A stretch of DNA of 42,310 nucleotides from Acidobacteriaceae bacterium (GCA_003134815.1 PLCO01000018.1:1-42310), one strand, 5' to 3'; counted from the stretch's first letter, positions 1 to 9,729 are shown. Numbers and translations are program-made. The notes: generated by a model from the letters alone, not told the origin.

Positions 1-314
1 TCCTGCTGTTCGTAGAGCAGAATTCCCGCGCCCTCTTCGGCGATCTTCTTGAGCGCCATCTCCAGTTGCAGCCGGCAATCGCAGCGCAGCGAGCCGAAAA
101 CGTCGCCCGTGAGGCACTGTGAGTGAATGCGCACCAGCGGCGGCGCGGCGTGGATGTCGCCCATCACCAGCACCACCAGTTCCTCGACGGCCTGGGCTGG
201 CTCGCAGCCCGGCGTCGCCGCTCTTGGCACGCCCTCGAAGCCGAGGATGCGGAAGCTGCCCCAGCGCGTGGGGAAATCCGCCTCGGCAACCTTTTTCACG
301 ATCTCCAATGCCAT
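1..314 (-). CDS. ribA: GTP cyclohydrolase II, N-terminal part (cut by window edge)
   Basis: GTP cyclohydrolase II opens the riboflavin pathway, converting GTP to 2,5-diamino-6-ribosylamino-4-pyrimidinone phosphate plus formate. Read on the minus strand, the first 104 residues are visible. They begin [19 protein letters not shown], like the N-terminus of E. coli RibA. The zinc site [16 protein letters not shown] supplies Cys67, Cys78 and Cys80, and the protein runs off the window at ILLYEQQ, just before the expected EGRGIGL motif. An in-frame TAA four codons before the ATG shows that this is a stand-alone RibA and not the C-terminal half of a RibBA fusion. No good ribosome-binding site is visible. 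The C-terminal half lies outside the window. Confidence 0.93.
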   Translation of the reverse strand, partial: MALEIVKKVAEADFPTRWGSFRILGFEGVPRAATPGCEPAQAVEELVVLVMGDIHAAPPLVRIHSQCLTGDVFGSLRCDCRLQLEMALKKIAEEGAGILLYEQQ

Positions 315-468
315 GCGTCCATTTTACGGGTGACCGCTCAACACGCCACGGCCAGACTTCCGCGCAGGCAACCCTGCAACGCGGTTCGACGTAAGTCGTC
401 TCGGATCGGATTACCACCAAATCGCGCCTAAGTAGATTCCCAGGCACGCGCCGCGATACATTGATCCT

Positions 469-1773
469 GTGACGGATAACCTGATCTGGATCACGCTGCT
501 GGTCAAACTGGGCGTGGTGGCGTCGGTGGCCAGTGTACTGGCGCGCGTTTCCACTTTCCGGCACCTGTTTTTTGCCGAGAGGCGCACTCATCGGGAAACG
601 CTTGCGTTGCTGGCTTTTTTCGTGGTGCCGCTTACTCTCGGGGTTTGGCTTCGGTTCCGGGTTCCCAACCACGCTTTTCTCGCTGCCGACATCTCTTTTG
701 AAACCGTCATTCTCCTCGGCTTGCTCGTTGGGCCGGGCTGGGCCATGCTCAGCGGCGGCGTCTTATCCGTGCCAGCCGTCCTGCACCACGAATATCTCGC
801 TCTGCCCTTCAATATTCTCCTTGGCCTTGCCGCAGGCGCCATCAGCCGCTTCGCCGAGCGGGAAGAAATCTGGTCCTTCACTCCCTTCATCGATCTCAGC
901 CTTTACCGCTGGGTGCGCCGCAACCTGATCAAGCCGCGCATCGACCGCCAGTTCCTTCTCCTGGTTCTCATCGCTGTCATGGAGATGGCTCGCGACTGGA
1001 TCGCCCACGCCTTCCCGCATCGCCTCTTCGCGTTGCTCGCCAGCAATCTCTGGCTGCAGGCGCTGGTCTGGCTGTGCGCGCCGATCTCGGTCGGAGTCGC
1101 GATTAAGGTGTGGAATGCCCTGCGCGTTGAGATGTCGCTCGAAGAGCAGAAGCGCCTGGTGCTTGAAGCGCGGCTCGACGCCCTGCAGAGGCAGATCAAT
1201 CCCCACTTCCTGTTCAACACACTCAACTCCATCGCGTCGCTGGTGCGCAGCAAGCCGGAGATGGCCCGGACGATGACCGTCAAGCTGGCGAATATTCTTC
1301 GCGCACTGCTGAAGGATCACGACGCGTATGTGCCGCTTCGCGAGGAACTGAAGTTCACCGACGATTACCTCGACATCGAGGTCGTCCGCTTTGGCACAGA
1401 CAAGCTGCGCGTTGAAAAGGATATTGACCCGCGTACGCTCGATATTCTGGTGCCCAGCATTCTATTGCAGCCGTTGATTGAGAACAGCATCAAGCACGGG
1501 CTTGAGCCGCGGATTCACGGCGGCACTGTCACCCTGCGCAGCCGCCTTGAAGGAGGCCGAATTTCCATCGAAGTTTCCGATGACGGCGTGGGCATGACTG
1601 GCCGCCCCGAGTCCGCGATTCGCCGCACCGGCTCAGGCATCGGCATGAAAAATGTGCAGGAGCGGCTGGAAGTTCTCTATGGCAATCAGGCCAGCTTCAA
1701 CGTGGTCAGCAATCCTGGCCGCGGCACCATTGTTTCCATTGAGCTTCCGGCGTCCATGTCCAGTTCATCCTGA
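469..1773 (+). CDS. LytS/YehU-type sensor histidine kinase, orphan
   Basis: This is a membrane sensor kinase of the LytS (His_kinase, PF06580) class. The N-terminal ~220 residues are several hydrophobic segments resembling the 5TM-LYT sensor region. They are followed by a short helical linker and the phosphoacceptor motif QINPHFLFNTLNS with His246. The ATP-binding domain has the N box LIENSIKHG (Glu338/Asn339), DDGVGM (371-376) and GSGIGMKNVQERL (388-400). The start is GTG with no clear Shine-Dalgarno sequence. Such kinases usually pair with a LytTR-domain response regulator, but none is adjacent: the next gene is on the other strand. Partner and signal are therefore unknown. Length (434 aa) is in the family's range and nothing looks broken. 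Confidence 0.88.
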   Translation: MTDNLIWITLLVKLGVVASVASVLARVSTFRHLFFAERRTHRETLALLAFFVVPLTLGVWLRFRVPNHAFLAADISFETVILLGLLVGPGWAMLSGGVLSVPAVLHHEYLALPFNILLGLAAGAISRFAEREEIWSFTPFIDLSLYRWVRRNLIKPRIDRQFLLLVLIAVMEMARDWIAHAFPHRLFALLASNLWLQALVWLCAPISVGVAIKVWNALRVEMSLEEQKRLVLEARLDALQRQINPHFLFNTLNSIASLVRSKPEMARTMTVKLANILRALLKDHDAYVPLREELKFTDDYLDIEVVRFGTDKLRVEKDIDPRTLDILVPSILLQPLIENSIKHGLEPRIHGGTVTLRSRLEGGRISIEVSDDGVGMTGRPESAIRRTGSGIGMKNVQERLEVLYGNQASFNVVSNPGRGTIVSIELPASMSSSS

Positions 1774-1808
1774 GCAACCCGGCAGCGGAAGGGCCGCAGA
1801 CCAACTTC

Positions 1809-2351
1809 TCAAGGAATGTTTTTTCCGAGCGGTGCAGCGGCCTTCCCGCAGGGAGCCTGCAACCGATTCTGCTGCATCCAGGAATTCAATTCGTCCTGTC
1901 CAAGGGCGTCGTAGAAACCGGTCCACCGCGGCGGCAGCGCAAAGACATAGCGGCTGTTATGGCCCAGTTCAGACGGCCCAATGGGGGCCGCGCTCACCGA
2001 CATGGTCACCGCCTTCACCAGCTGCCATTCCGCCGGCGTGAAGACCATGATCGGAATGTCCTGGAATGGTTTCTCCTTGGTCCATTTGGGATTGCGAATG
2101 AGAAGTTGCGGTCCGCTCTCTTTCTGCCCTGTGTCGAACACGGTGCCGCTCCACGTTTCCGTAACGATCGTGTACCCCTTCCAATCCGCGGGCAGCCGAA
2201 AGCAGAAGCCGTACACATTGTTGCGATAAACGATCGTTGCCTGTGCGGCGGCCGGTTTCGTGGCCTGAGCAGAAACGGCTTGCGCGCTGGCGCCGGCCGG
2301 TTGAATCGCGGCAAAGGCCGCCAGAAACAGAAGAACATTTCGGAATCTCAT
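1809..2351 (-). CDS. small exported protein of unknown function
   Basis: The 180-residue product starts with a signal peptide (MRFRNVLLFLAAFAAI, predicted cleavage near ASA-QA, about residue 24). A mature domain contains the motif YRNNVYGFCFRLPADWKGY, in a style seen in exported acidobacterial proteins that resemble PsbP-like or lipoprotein folds. I do not recognise a catalytic motif. Two cysteines (in GFCF and PCGK) could form a disulfide. It is convergent with the histidine kinase, 35 bases apart, and divergent from the metallo-beta-lactamase gene. Function unknown. Confidence 0.75.
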   Translation of the reverse strand: MRFRNVLLFLAAFAAIQPAGASAQAVSAQATKPAAAQATIVYRNNVYGFCFRLPADWKGYTIVTETWSGTVFDTGQKESGPQLLIRNPKWTKEKPFQDIPIMVFTPAEWQLVKAVTMSVSAAPIGPSELGHNSRYVFALPPRWTGFYDALGQDELNSWMQQNRLQAPCGKAAAPLGKNIP

Positions 2352-2469
2352 GTGCGAATCCCTTCGATTTCAATCGCAGCTAAGGGGAAACCAGCCGGAT
2401 GACCGGTCATCACCGAACACAACGGCAGATTCTCTCTTCGACCGGCGCAGTTGATTGTATTCTCAATGC

Positions 2470-3480
2470 ATGGTGCGCTTCACGGTGCTGGCCTCGGGTT
2501 CCAAAGGCAACAGCACGATTGTCTCCGGTGGGCGAACGCGCATCCTGGTCGACGCAGGCCTGAGTTGCCGTGAGCTTTTTCGCCGCATGAAGCTCGCCGA
2601 AGAAGACCCGGGGACCCTCGACGCGATCGTGATCACGCACGAGCACCAGGACCACGTGAATGGACTGGCCGTTACTGCGCGCAGGCTCGGGATTCCGGTC
2701 TACTTTACCGAAGCAACGCATCGCGCGTGGATGCGCTGGCTCACTCCGCGCCGCCAGATGACCTACAAGCAGTGGCTCGAGCTTTGCCGCAAGCAGGCGG
2801 CTGAACGCGAGGCTGAGCCGGAAGCGGCGAGCTTGGAAGCCGCGAGCGAACAGGGCGATCCCGAAGAAGTCGAGGTGGAAAGCGTCGCTGAGCTGAGCCC
2901 AGCGCCTGATCCGGCCCCCGCAGGCCTTTCGAATCTTGCGCTGACAAACCCGCCGACCATGAAAGAAGATCCCACCTGGTTGCCTGCGGTTGAGTACTTC
3001 CGCGCCGGAGAACCCTTCTCTATTGGCGACATCGCCCTCAGTCCCTTCACGATTCCTCACGATGCCGCCGATCCTGTCGGCTTCGTTCTCTGCGCTGAGG
3101 GAATCCGGATGGGCTTCGCCACCGACCTCGGCTACATTCCGCCCAATGTCAAAGAGCAGCTTCGAGCCCTTGACCTGCTGCTGCTTGAGTCAAATCATGA
3201 CCTGGAAATGCTGCGCGACGGGCCCTACCCGTGGTCGGTGAAGCAGCGGGTGCTTTCCCGCGTCGGTCACCTCTCGAATGACGCAACCGCCGAGTTCCTT
3301 TCGACCGCATACGACGGTCAGGCCGCCTACGTTATTCTTGCTCATCTATCTGAAAACAATAATCTTCCAGAGCTGGCCAAGGTTGCGGCCGAGCGCGCCC
3401 TTCTGGGCCGCGCCAGCCTTCTTGCCAATCGCCTGTTACTAGCCGAGCAACACCAGCCGCTTTCAGCTATCCGTTTCTAG
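2470..3480 (+). CDS. MBL-fold metallohydrolase, WalJ/YycJ-like
   Basis: A metallo-beta-lactamase-fold hydrolase close to YycJ/WalJ, a family linked in Firmicutes to cell-wall and DNA-repair phenotypes; the substrate is not established. The N-terminus VRFTVLASGSKGNSTIV and the metal motif THEHQDH (His57, His59, Asp61, His62) are classic. Later ligands probably lie in TIPHDAADPVGF, FATDLGY and LLESNHD. Start ATG 2470 is chosen because the family begins directly at this strand; a TTG 15 bases upstream is the alternative. At 336 residues it is longer than the usual ~260. The excess is an acidic, Ala/Pro/Glu-rich low-complexity insertion at about residues 104-155, inside the fold after the third strand region. 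Confidence 0.85.
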   Translation: MVRFTVLASGSKGNSTIVSGGRTRILVDAGLSCRELFRRMKLAEEDPGTLDAIVITHEHQDHVNGLAVTARRLGIPVYFTEATHRAWMRWLTPRRQMTYKQWLELCRKQAAEREAEPEAASLEAASEQGDPEEVEVESVAELSPAPDPAPAGLSNLALTNPPTMKEDPTWLPAVEYFRAGEPFSIGDIALSPFTIPHDAADPVGFVLCAEGIRMGFATDLGYIPPNVKEQLRALDLLLLESNHDLEMLRDGPYPWSVKQRVLSRVGHLSNDATAEFLSTAYDGQAAYVILAHLSENNNLPELAKVAAERALLGRASLLANRLLLAEQHQPLSAIRF

Positions 3481-3690
3481 CCAAAAAGGATAAACTTAAA
3501 GTAAGTTTCGGCCAGAAAAGGACGTTAGATGGGCCGGAGCAAGGCGCTGGGAAGCTTTTCCCGGTGAAGTGCATTTTCGGGACGTTTTGCATCTGTCATC
3601 AGGGATTCGGCGTCCAATTGTTAGCTTCCCCACCGCATCACCAAGTGGAAGCTCGGTTGTTCAACTGACTTTTTTGCAGGGTGATTCTAG

Positions 3691-4155
3691 ATGGCCACAC
3701 CGGCAAATCAATGTACCGACCGAGTGGTTGGCGCAATTTTGGCGAGCTGGCGTTACGACATTTCAGGGATCTCCCCGGAGATGCGGCGGGATTACGAGAG
3801 TCATTTTGCGGAGTGCGCTCGCTGCCGCGCCCGCCAGAAATTCCATCGCAGCCTTGACGTCTCGCTGGCGGTCCTCACGTCGACGGCCGCGCTTTTCTTC
3901 CTCTTCGCGCTCGCGGTTTTGAAGCACATCAAGCCGCTGGAGCATGTCGCCTTCAAAATCCTTGGGCTGGACATCTTCGACATGTACCACATGTTGATAT
4001 CGGCGGGGGTCGCCGGTCTTTGCTTCTCGCTCATCGCAATGGCCTTGGTGCTGATGACCACGCCGGCTCCGTCGTACCTTGGCGGCATCGCAGCCGAGCA
4101 TGCGCGTCTTATTGAAGAGCGCGTAGCGGCGATCAAAGCGCTGCGCCCTCGCTGA
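3691..4155 (+). CDS. HC2-type zinc-finger membrane protein
   Basis: The 154-residue protein has an N-terminal His38-x3-Cys42-x2-Cys45 motif (SHFAECARC), as in zf-HC2 domains of anti-sigma factors. Two hydrophobic segments follow (about 55-77 and 98-122), then a short charged C-terminal helix. A canonical anti-sigma factor has one membrane span and sits beside its ECF sigma gene; here there are two spans and no sigma gene nearby. Role in sigma-factor control is therefore only a possibility. ATG is preceded by AGGGTG about eight bases upstream. The 210-base leader holds a small inverted repeat (AAACTTA-AAG-TAAGTTT, 3492-3508). A strong terminator follows the gene. Confidence 0.78.
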   Translation: MATPANQCTDRVVGAILASWRYDISGISPEMRRDYESHFAECARCRARQKFHRSLDVSLAVLTSTAALFFLFALAVLKHIKPLEHVAFKILGLDIFDMYHMLISAGVAGLCFSLIAMALVLMTTPAPSYLGGIAAEHARLIEERVAAIKALRPR

Positions 4156-4181
4156 CGGCGAATTTCGGTTCACGTAATAAG

Positions 4182-4207
4182 GCCTCCTGCAAGCGGGAGG
4201 CTTTTTT
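4182..4207 (+). terminator. Rho-independent terminator
   Basis: GCCTCC (4182-4187) pairs with GGAGGC (4196-4201) across an 8-base loop and is followed directly by six T residues. It ends the transcript of the zinc-finger membrane protein and separates it from gpmA. Confidence 0.85.
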
Positions 4208-4243
4208 GCGTTGCGGTTTCATTTTGCGGGCGGCGCGCGTTCG

Positions 4244-4249
4244 TATAAT
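4244..4249 (+). promoter_or_regulatory. -10 element of the gpmA promoter
   Basis: A perfect TATAAT lies 56 bases before the gpmA start. The -35 region at 17-18 bases spacing (ATTTTG or CATTTT, 4220-4226) is poor. A start about seven bases downstream would put the leader ORF at 4265 very close to the RNA 5' end. Confidence 0.5.
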
Positions 4250-4264
4250 TGGAGTAAATCAGGA

Positions 4265-4303
4265 ATGAAAAAAGAGATTTCGGCTGAAGAAAGAGAGTAT
4301 TGA
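4265..4303 (+). CDS. possible 12-residue leader ORF before gpmA
   Basis: ATG AAA AAA GAG ... TAT TGA encodes [12 protein letters not shown] and stops at 4303, one base before the gpmA ATG at 4305 (TGAGATG). The codon bias is purine-rich and the ORF's own end (GAAAGAGAG) is the only Shine-Dalgarno-like sequence for gpmA, so the reading may be coincidental. A GGAG at 4251-4254 could serve the leader only if transcription starts upstream of it, which the TATAAT at 4244 argues against. If translated, it would couple to gpmA by termination-reinitiation. Confidence 0.25.
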   Translation: MKKEISAEEREY

Positions 4304-4304
4304 G

Positions 4305-5054
4305 ATGTATAAGGTCGTTCTAATTCGTCATGGAGAGAGCATCTGGAACAAGGAAAACCTGTTTACCGGCTGGACAGATGTTGACCTTTCGGAGAAGGGC
4401 AGAGAAGAGGCGGCACAGGCGGGACGTATGTTGAAGGAGCAGGGATTTGCTTTCGACATTGCGTTTACTTCAGTCCTGAAGCGCGCGATACGCACTTTGT
4501 GGGTCACGCTGGACCAGATGGATCTGATGTGGATTCCCGTAGAGCGCGACTGGCGGCTGAACGAACGCCATTATGGGGCGCTGCAAGGCCTGAACAAAGC
4601 AGAGACGGCGGCGAAGTACGGTGAAGAGCAGGTGAGAATCTGGCGTCGCAGTTACGACATTCGGCCACCGGCGCTGGACGAGGCCGATCCGCGTTATCCG
4701 GGGAAAGACCCGCGCTATAGCAGTCTCACGAAGCAGCAGCTTCCACTCACCGAATGTCTCAAGGACACCGTTGATCGCGTTCTGCCTTGCTGGAACGAGG
4801 TGATTGCACCCAGCATCCGGTCAGGGAAACAGGTTTTGATCGCGGCCCATGGCAACAGCCTGCGGGCGCTGGTGAAATATCTTGAAGACGTTCCGGATGA
4901 CAAAATTGTCGACCTCAACATTCCTACGGGCGTGCCGATGGTGCAGGAACTCGACGACGATCTGAAATCGATTCGCCATTATTATCTGGGAGACGCCGCA
5001 CAGATTGAGCAGGCAGTAAACAAGGCTGCGAGCACTGGGGGAGCGGGGCGCTAA
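4305..5054 (+). CDS. gpmA: 2,3-bisphosphoglycerate-dependent phosphoglycerate mutase
   Basis: Interconverts 3-phosphoglycerate and 2-phosphoglycerate in cytosolic glycolysis/gluconeogenesis through a phosphohistidine. The N-terminus [12 protein letters not shown] carries the phosphorylated His9. [36 protein letters not shown] and [15 protein letters not shown] (second catalytic histidine) are textbook dPGM motifs. The length of 249 residues matches the family. The next step of the pathway, enolase, is encoded about 1.6 kb away on the opposite strand, with a membrane protein and small ORFs between them. It is probably monocistronic: it has its own -10 element and a terminator of the previous gene lies upstream. 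It is convergent with the GT-C gene, 27 bases apart. Confidence 0.97.
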   Translation: MYKVVLIRHGESIWNKENLFTGWTDVDLSEKGREEAAQAGRMLKEQGFAFDIAFTSVLKRAIRTLWVTLDQMDLMWIPVERDWRLNERHYGALQGLNKAETAAKYGEEQVRIWRRSYDIRPPALDEADPRYPGKDPRYSSLTKQQLPLTECLKDTVDRVLPCWNEVIAPSIRSGKQVLIAAHGNSLRALVKYLEDVPDDKIVDLNIPTGVPMVQELDDDLKSIRHYYLGDAAQIEQAVNKAASTGGAGR

Positions 5055-5081
5055 TCGCTCCAAAGAATTCGTACTAAGCGC

Positions 5082-6254
5082 CTATTGGGCGTTATCGAAG
5101 TGCTGCATCTGCGACAAGGTTTTGTTGTAGCGCTGTTCGATGCCGCCGCGCGTGCAGCGCAGCACGAAGCCATTGACGATGTTCACTGAAAGCTTTTGCG
5201 AAGGGACCGGACCGAGCGCCAGAAACACAAAGGCGTTCGAGAGCGCGGTCACTATTAATAATCTGCCAGTCCACTTATTCGGGGCCGATACGGCGAGCAA
5301 AAGAACTGCAGCGGTAAGGTAATTGAGATATGGCGCGTCCGAGATCAGGCTGAAGATGAAGAAGAGCGACCCCGGCACGATCCAGATGAGCAGCGATTGG
5401 ATGCGCCAGTCGTTGCGATTGCGGATAGCGTTCCTGACGACCAGGCCCAGTACCGGCCAGATACTGACGACCAGGGGCAAGACGTAGCGAACAGGATTCG
5501 CCAGCGTGTACATCCTCACTCCGGTCAGGACTGACTGCTTTTTCGAGACTAGCTCGACATAAGTGCTGAATGCCCGCAGGCCGTCGTCGTAACGCTCAAA
5601 TGCAACCCATGTGGGGATAAGCCAGCCAAGACAGAAAAGGGTAATCAGCGACAGAAAGACAACTGCATCCTTCCGCGGCATGCGGAATGCAGCAAAATAC
5701 AATATCAGCGGGATGATAAACATTCCGTCGGTGGGTCTTATTCCCGCGCCCAGGGAGAAAAGCAACGCTGCCACCCATAACATCCACTTAGCCCGTTCGC
5801 GATCATAAGATAAAAGTAAGTAGTAAGTTGCGACAGGAAATAGTATCTGCGACGCATAAGTGCTATGAATCTCGCCTGAGAACCAGATATAGAAGACCGT
5901 GGAGTAAGCTAAAGCCGCAAGAAATGCATTCAGGCGTCTGGTGAAGAAACAGGCGGTGTAGTAGAAAACGACGACCCCCGCGACGGAAAACAGAATGTTC
6001 ATCACCGTCATCGCCATGACTGGATCGGGAAAACGGCCTGCGGTCCAAATGTATAGCCAATAGCCCGGCGGCTGAATGATGTAACTCTTCGCCGCGATGC
6101 TGTCAATTTCCGAAGGACCATCGCCAAAGTACAGCGGGCCGCGACAAAGAATGCGCGTGACCAGGGTGAACACTGCGAGGATTGCAGGGAAGGAAATGCT
6201 TTCGGCAATCCCGAGAAAGCGGGCTGAACGAGCAGGCTCGGTGCTTGCGCTCAT
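5082..6254 (-). CDS. polytopic membrane protein, possible GT-C glycosyltransferase
   Basis: The 390-residue protein has about ten hydrophobic segments. A first extracytoplasmic loop (LYFGDGPSEIDSIAAKSYI) and the following YWLYIWTAGRFPDPVMAM resemble PMT/ArnT-like GT-C glycosyltransferases, where an acidic residue in loop 1 is catalytic. The similarity is only in architecture, so the activity is inferred. ATG is preceded by AGGAGG four bases upstream, a strong start. Base composition is visibly lower in GC than the neighbours: by hand count, 45-52 % in three lines of 5701-5880 against 68 % in a line of eno. This hints at later acquisition. It lies downstream of eno and two small ORFs on the same strand. 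Confidence 0.7.
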   Translation of the reverse strand: MSASTEPARSARFLGIAESISFPAILAVFTLVTRILCRGPLYFGDGPSEIDSIAAKSYIIQPPGYWLYIWTAGRFPDPVMAMTVMNILFSVAGVVVFYYTACFFTRRLNAFLAALAYSTVFYIWFSGEIHSTYASQILFPVATYYLLLSYDRERAKWMLWVAALLFSLGAGIRPTDGMFIIPLILYFAAFRMPRKDAVVFLSLITLFCLGWLIPTWVAFERYDDGLRAFSTYVELVSKKQSVLTGVRMYTLANPVRYVLPLVVSIWPVLGLVVRNAIRNRNDWRIQSLLIWIVPGSLFFIFSLISDAPYLNYLTAAVLLLAVSAPNKWTGRLLIVTALSNAFVFLALGPVPSQKLSVNIVNGFVLRCTRGGIEQRYNKTLSQMQHFDNAQ

Positions 6255-6323
6255 GCAGCCTCCTGGGAAGATTGAAAGTCCCGCGCAAAGAATAGCATGC
6301 GCGCAGGTTCAGATGGCGTTAGC

Positions 6324-6401
6324 TCAGATGGGATCAAGCCGGCGAATGTCGTTAATTCCCGCCTTTTTCGCAATGAACGCGTCTACTTCTTTGTCCTTCA
6401 T
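6324..6401 (-). CDS. 25-residue small ORF overlapping the 59-residue ORF
   Basis: Encodes MKDKEVDAFIAKKAGINDI and six more residues. Its ATG overlaps the TGA of the upstream small ORF (ATGA), the arrangement typical of translational coupling. The product is charged and soluble-looking. It stops 69 bases before the GT-C gene. No family is recognised. It may be a real micropeptide, or the tail of a longer ancestral protein separated by a frameshift at the overlap. Confidence 0.3.
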   Translation of the reverse strand: MKDKEVDAFIAKKAGINDIRRLDPI

Positions 6402-6577
6402 CCGAAACATAACCAGAACAGTAGGTTCCAGAAGGCAAGCGTGAGAAGGAGGACTGTGAGCCGGAATTCCGAAGGTCGCTCCAGCAGTTCTGCTCCGCGC
6501 CAAACAAGATTTCCGAAGTTTATGCCAACGTAGAGTAGAATTTTCAGCCTTCTACTGACTCGTTTGGGCTCCGTCAT
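6398..6577 (-). CDS. 59-residue small putative membrane protein
   Basis: Starts MTEPKRVSRRLKILLYVGIN and ends with a strongly hydrophobic segment (about residues 39-58, RLTVLLLTLAFWNLLFWLCF). A basic N-terminus, an amphipathic middle and a C-terminal span suggest a small tail-anchored or single-pass membrane protein. It sits 90 bases after eno on the same strand and overlaps the next small ORF by four bases. Eno is often followed by the small divisome gene ftsB, but this protein has no FtsB-like coiled coil after a membrane span. The ribosome-binding site is weak (GAGCTGAG). Function unknown. Confidence 0.4.
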   Translation of the reverse strand: MTEPKRVSRRLKILLYVGINFGNLVWRGAELLERPSEFRLTVLLLTLAFWNLLFWLCFG

Positions 6578-6610
6578 CTCAGCTCGTTTCGATTAGGAAT
6601 TGCGGCGATC

Positions 6611-6655
6611 GCCTCAGGGAATGCGGAACGTTGCTGGCCGCATTTCCTTAGAGGC
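6611..6655. terminator. long imperfect hairpin after eno
   Basis: GCCTC (6611-6615) and GGAATGCGG (6618-6626) pair with CCGCATTTCC (6638-6647, one bulged base) and GAGGC (6651-6655). It lies 13 bases beyond the eno stop. No T-run follows on either strand, so it may be an mRNA-stabilising or processing structure and not a true terminator. Confidence 0.5.
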
Positions 6656-6667
6656 GTCTTCTGTCGA

Positions 6668-8441
<1,774 letters not shown>

Positions 8442-9458
8442 ATGAAACGAACGATTCTTGTCTACGGCATTTTCGCTGGCGCGGCGGCTTTAATGGGAGC
8501 GCAGCAGGCCAGCCAGCCGAAATCATACACGGGCACGTCTACTCCTCCGCCCGACGACACCATCACTACGCCCGCGCCTGAAACTGCGCCGGTTGCCAAG
8601 CCATCTCCCAGTCATCCGATGGTTGCGCAACCGGCAGCCGAACCGCAGACAGGGCAGCGCTCTCTCGATGGGTCGCTCTACACAGTTCCCTCCGACTCCG
8701 GGCCGACCGATTCGGCCAGCCGTCCGGCCGATGCGGTCCCGGTAAACTCTCGTCCGGCGAATTCGGCCGACGGCACTGACGACGGCATCGTGCAGGTTGC
8801 GCCCGACACAACTGCCGCGCCCGCTTTGAATCAGCGATCGCGTTCTGCCTCGAACGATCCCGATGGCGACATTGTTCATGTGGGTCCGCTGCCGCCCGGC
8901 ACCCTCGGCGACGGCGCTGTCATTCGTGTCCGCTTGATGGACCGGCTCTCCACCGCCGTGAACCACAGCGGCGACGCGTTTCGCACGCGCGTTGTTTCTG
9001 ACGTGATCCAGGACGGCCAGGTCCTTATTCCCGCTGGGGCGGAGATAGACGGCAAAGTTGCGTCGGTATCGAGCGGCCACTTCGCCGGCCACGGGTCGAT
9101 GCGCCTTCAGCCGGAGGTCGTGATTCTCGCCGACGGTTCGCGTTTCCATCTTTTCGCCCAAACCAGCGGCGCGCCTGGATCAACGAGTCGAGTTGGCAGC
9201 GAGGGCGACATTACCCCGGGATCGCGCTTGAAGAAAGTCGGTATCGAATACGGCGGCGCGACGGGAGCCGGCGTGGTTACAGGCGCTCTTATCGGCGGGC
9301 CCGGCGGTGCACTAGCAGGCGGCATCGTCGGCGCCAGTGTTATCACAGTGCATCTGTTAGTGGACCATCCTCAGGCTACGCTGGACGACGGCGCAGTCTT
9401 GCTGTTCACGCTTAACGAGCCGCTGCAACTTGTACCCGCGGCTCAGACTGGGAATTAA
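8442..9458 (+). CDS. exported protein with Pro/Ser/Thr-rich linker and glycine-zipper C-terminus
   Basis: ATG 8442 has AGGAG eight bases upstream and opens a signal peptide (MKRTILVYGIFAGAAALMGA). A long disordered Pro/Ser/Thr/Asp-rich linker covers about residues 20-150. Then comes a folded domain, IRVRLMDRLSTAVNHSGDAF ... VLIPAGAEIDGKV, reminiscent of the TrbI/VirB10-like beta domain found in stand-alone exported acidobacterial proteins. Near the C-terminus a Gly-rich segment (GGATGAGVVTGALIGGPGG) is a glycine-zipper motif, suggesting membrane insertion or association. Function is unknown. The upstream RpoE-like promoter suggests envelope-stress control. Confidence 0.72.
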   Translation: MKRTILVYGIFAGAAALMGAQQASQPKSYTGTSTPPPDDTITTPAPETAPVAKPSPSHPMVAQPAAEPQTGQRSLDGSLYTVPSDSGPTDSASRPADAVPVNSRPANSADGTDDGIVQVAPDTTAAPALNQRSRSASNDPDGDIVHVGPLPPGTLGDGAVIRVRLMDRLSTAVNHSGDAFRTRVVSDVIQDGQVLIPAGAEIDGKVASVSSGHFAGHGSMRLQPEVVILADGSRFHLFAQTSGAPGSTSRVGSEGDITPGSRLKKVGIEYGGATGAGVVTGALIGGPGGALAGGIVGASVITVHLLVDHPQATLDDGAVLLFTLNEPLQLVPAAQTGN

Positions 9459-9494
9459 AGGGCTGGGAACTAAGAGTGGCCGGAAACTAAAGCG
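9459..9494. repeat. degenerate word-like repeat
   Basis: GGGAATTAAA, GGGAACTAAG and GGAAACTAAAG follow one another directly after the stop codon, a short degenerate tandem repeat. GGAAACTAAA recurs upstream of the sirtuin gene (16985-16993 area). Confidence 0.35.
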
Positions 9495-9543
9495 ACTGGG
9501 AGCGCCGCGCAAGCCGCTCTTCCCGGTTTTCAGGAGGCGAACA

Positions 9544-9729
9544 ATGAATTGCAGCCAATTACTTGAACGGCGAACCACGACGAATTGGGAACGGCCCGCG
9601 CAACCGGCTCGGGAATTCACTGAGCGCGCCGAGCCGCAGACTACGGAGTCTTATCGCTGGAGCGCGGTGAGATTCTCGTCGATTGGGCAAACTTTCGTGC
9701 CCGGAACTGCGCACCCATTGAAGGCGTAG
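9544..9729 (+). CDS. 61-residue hypothetical protein with strong ribosome-binding site
   Basis: ATG 9544 is preceded by AGGAGG (9532-9537) at six bases, one of the best ribosome-binding sites in the window. The product (MNCSQLLERRTTTNWERPAQ...) is polar, has no signal peptide or membrane span, one Cys, and matches no family I recognise. It fills part of the 384-base gap between the glycine-zipper gene and murA. Composition is not distinctive, so the Shine-Dalgarno sequence is the main support. A chance open frame remains possible. Confidence 0.35.
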   Translation: MNCSQLLERRTTTNWERPAQPAREFTERAEPQTTESYRWSAVRFSSIGQTFVPGTAHPLKA

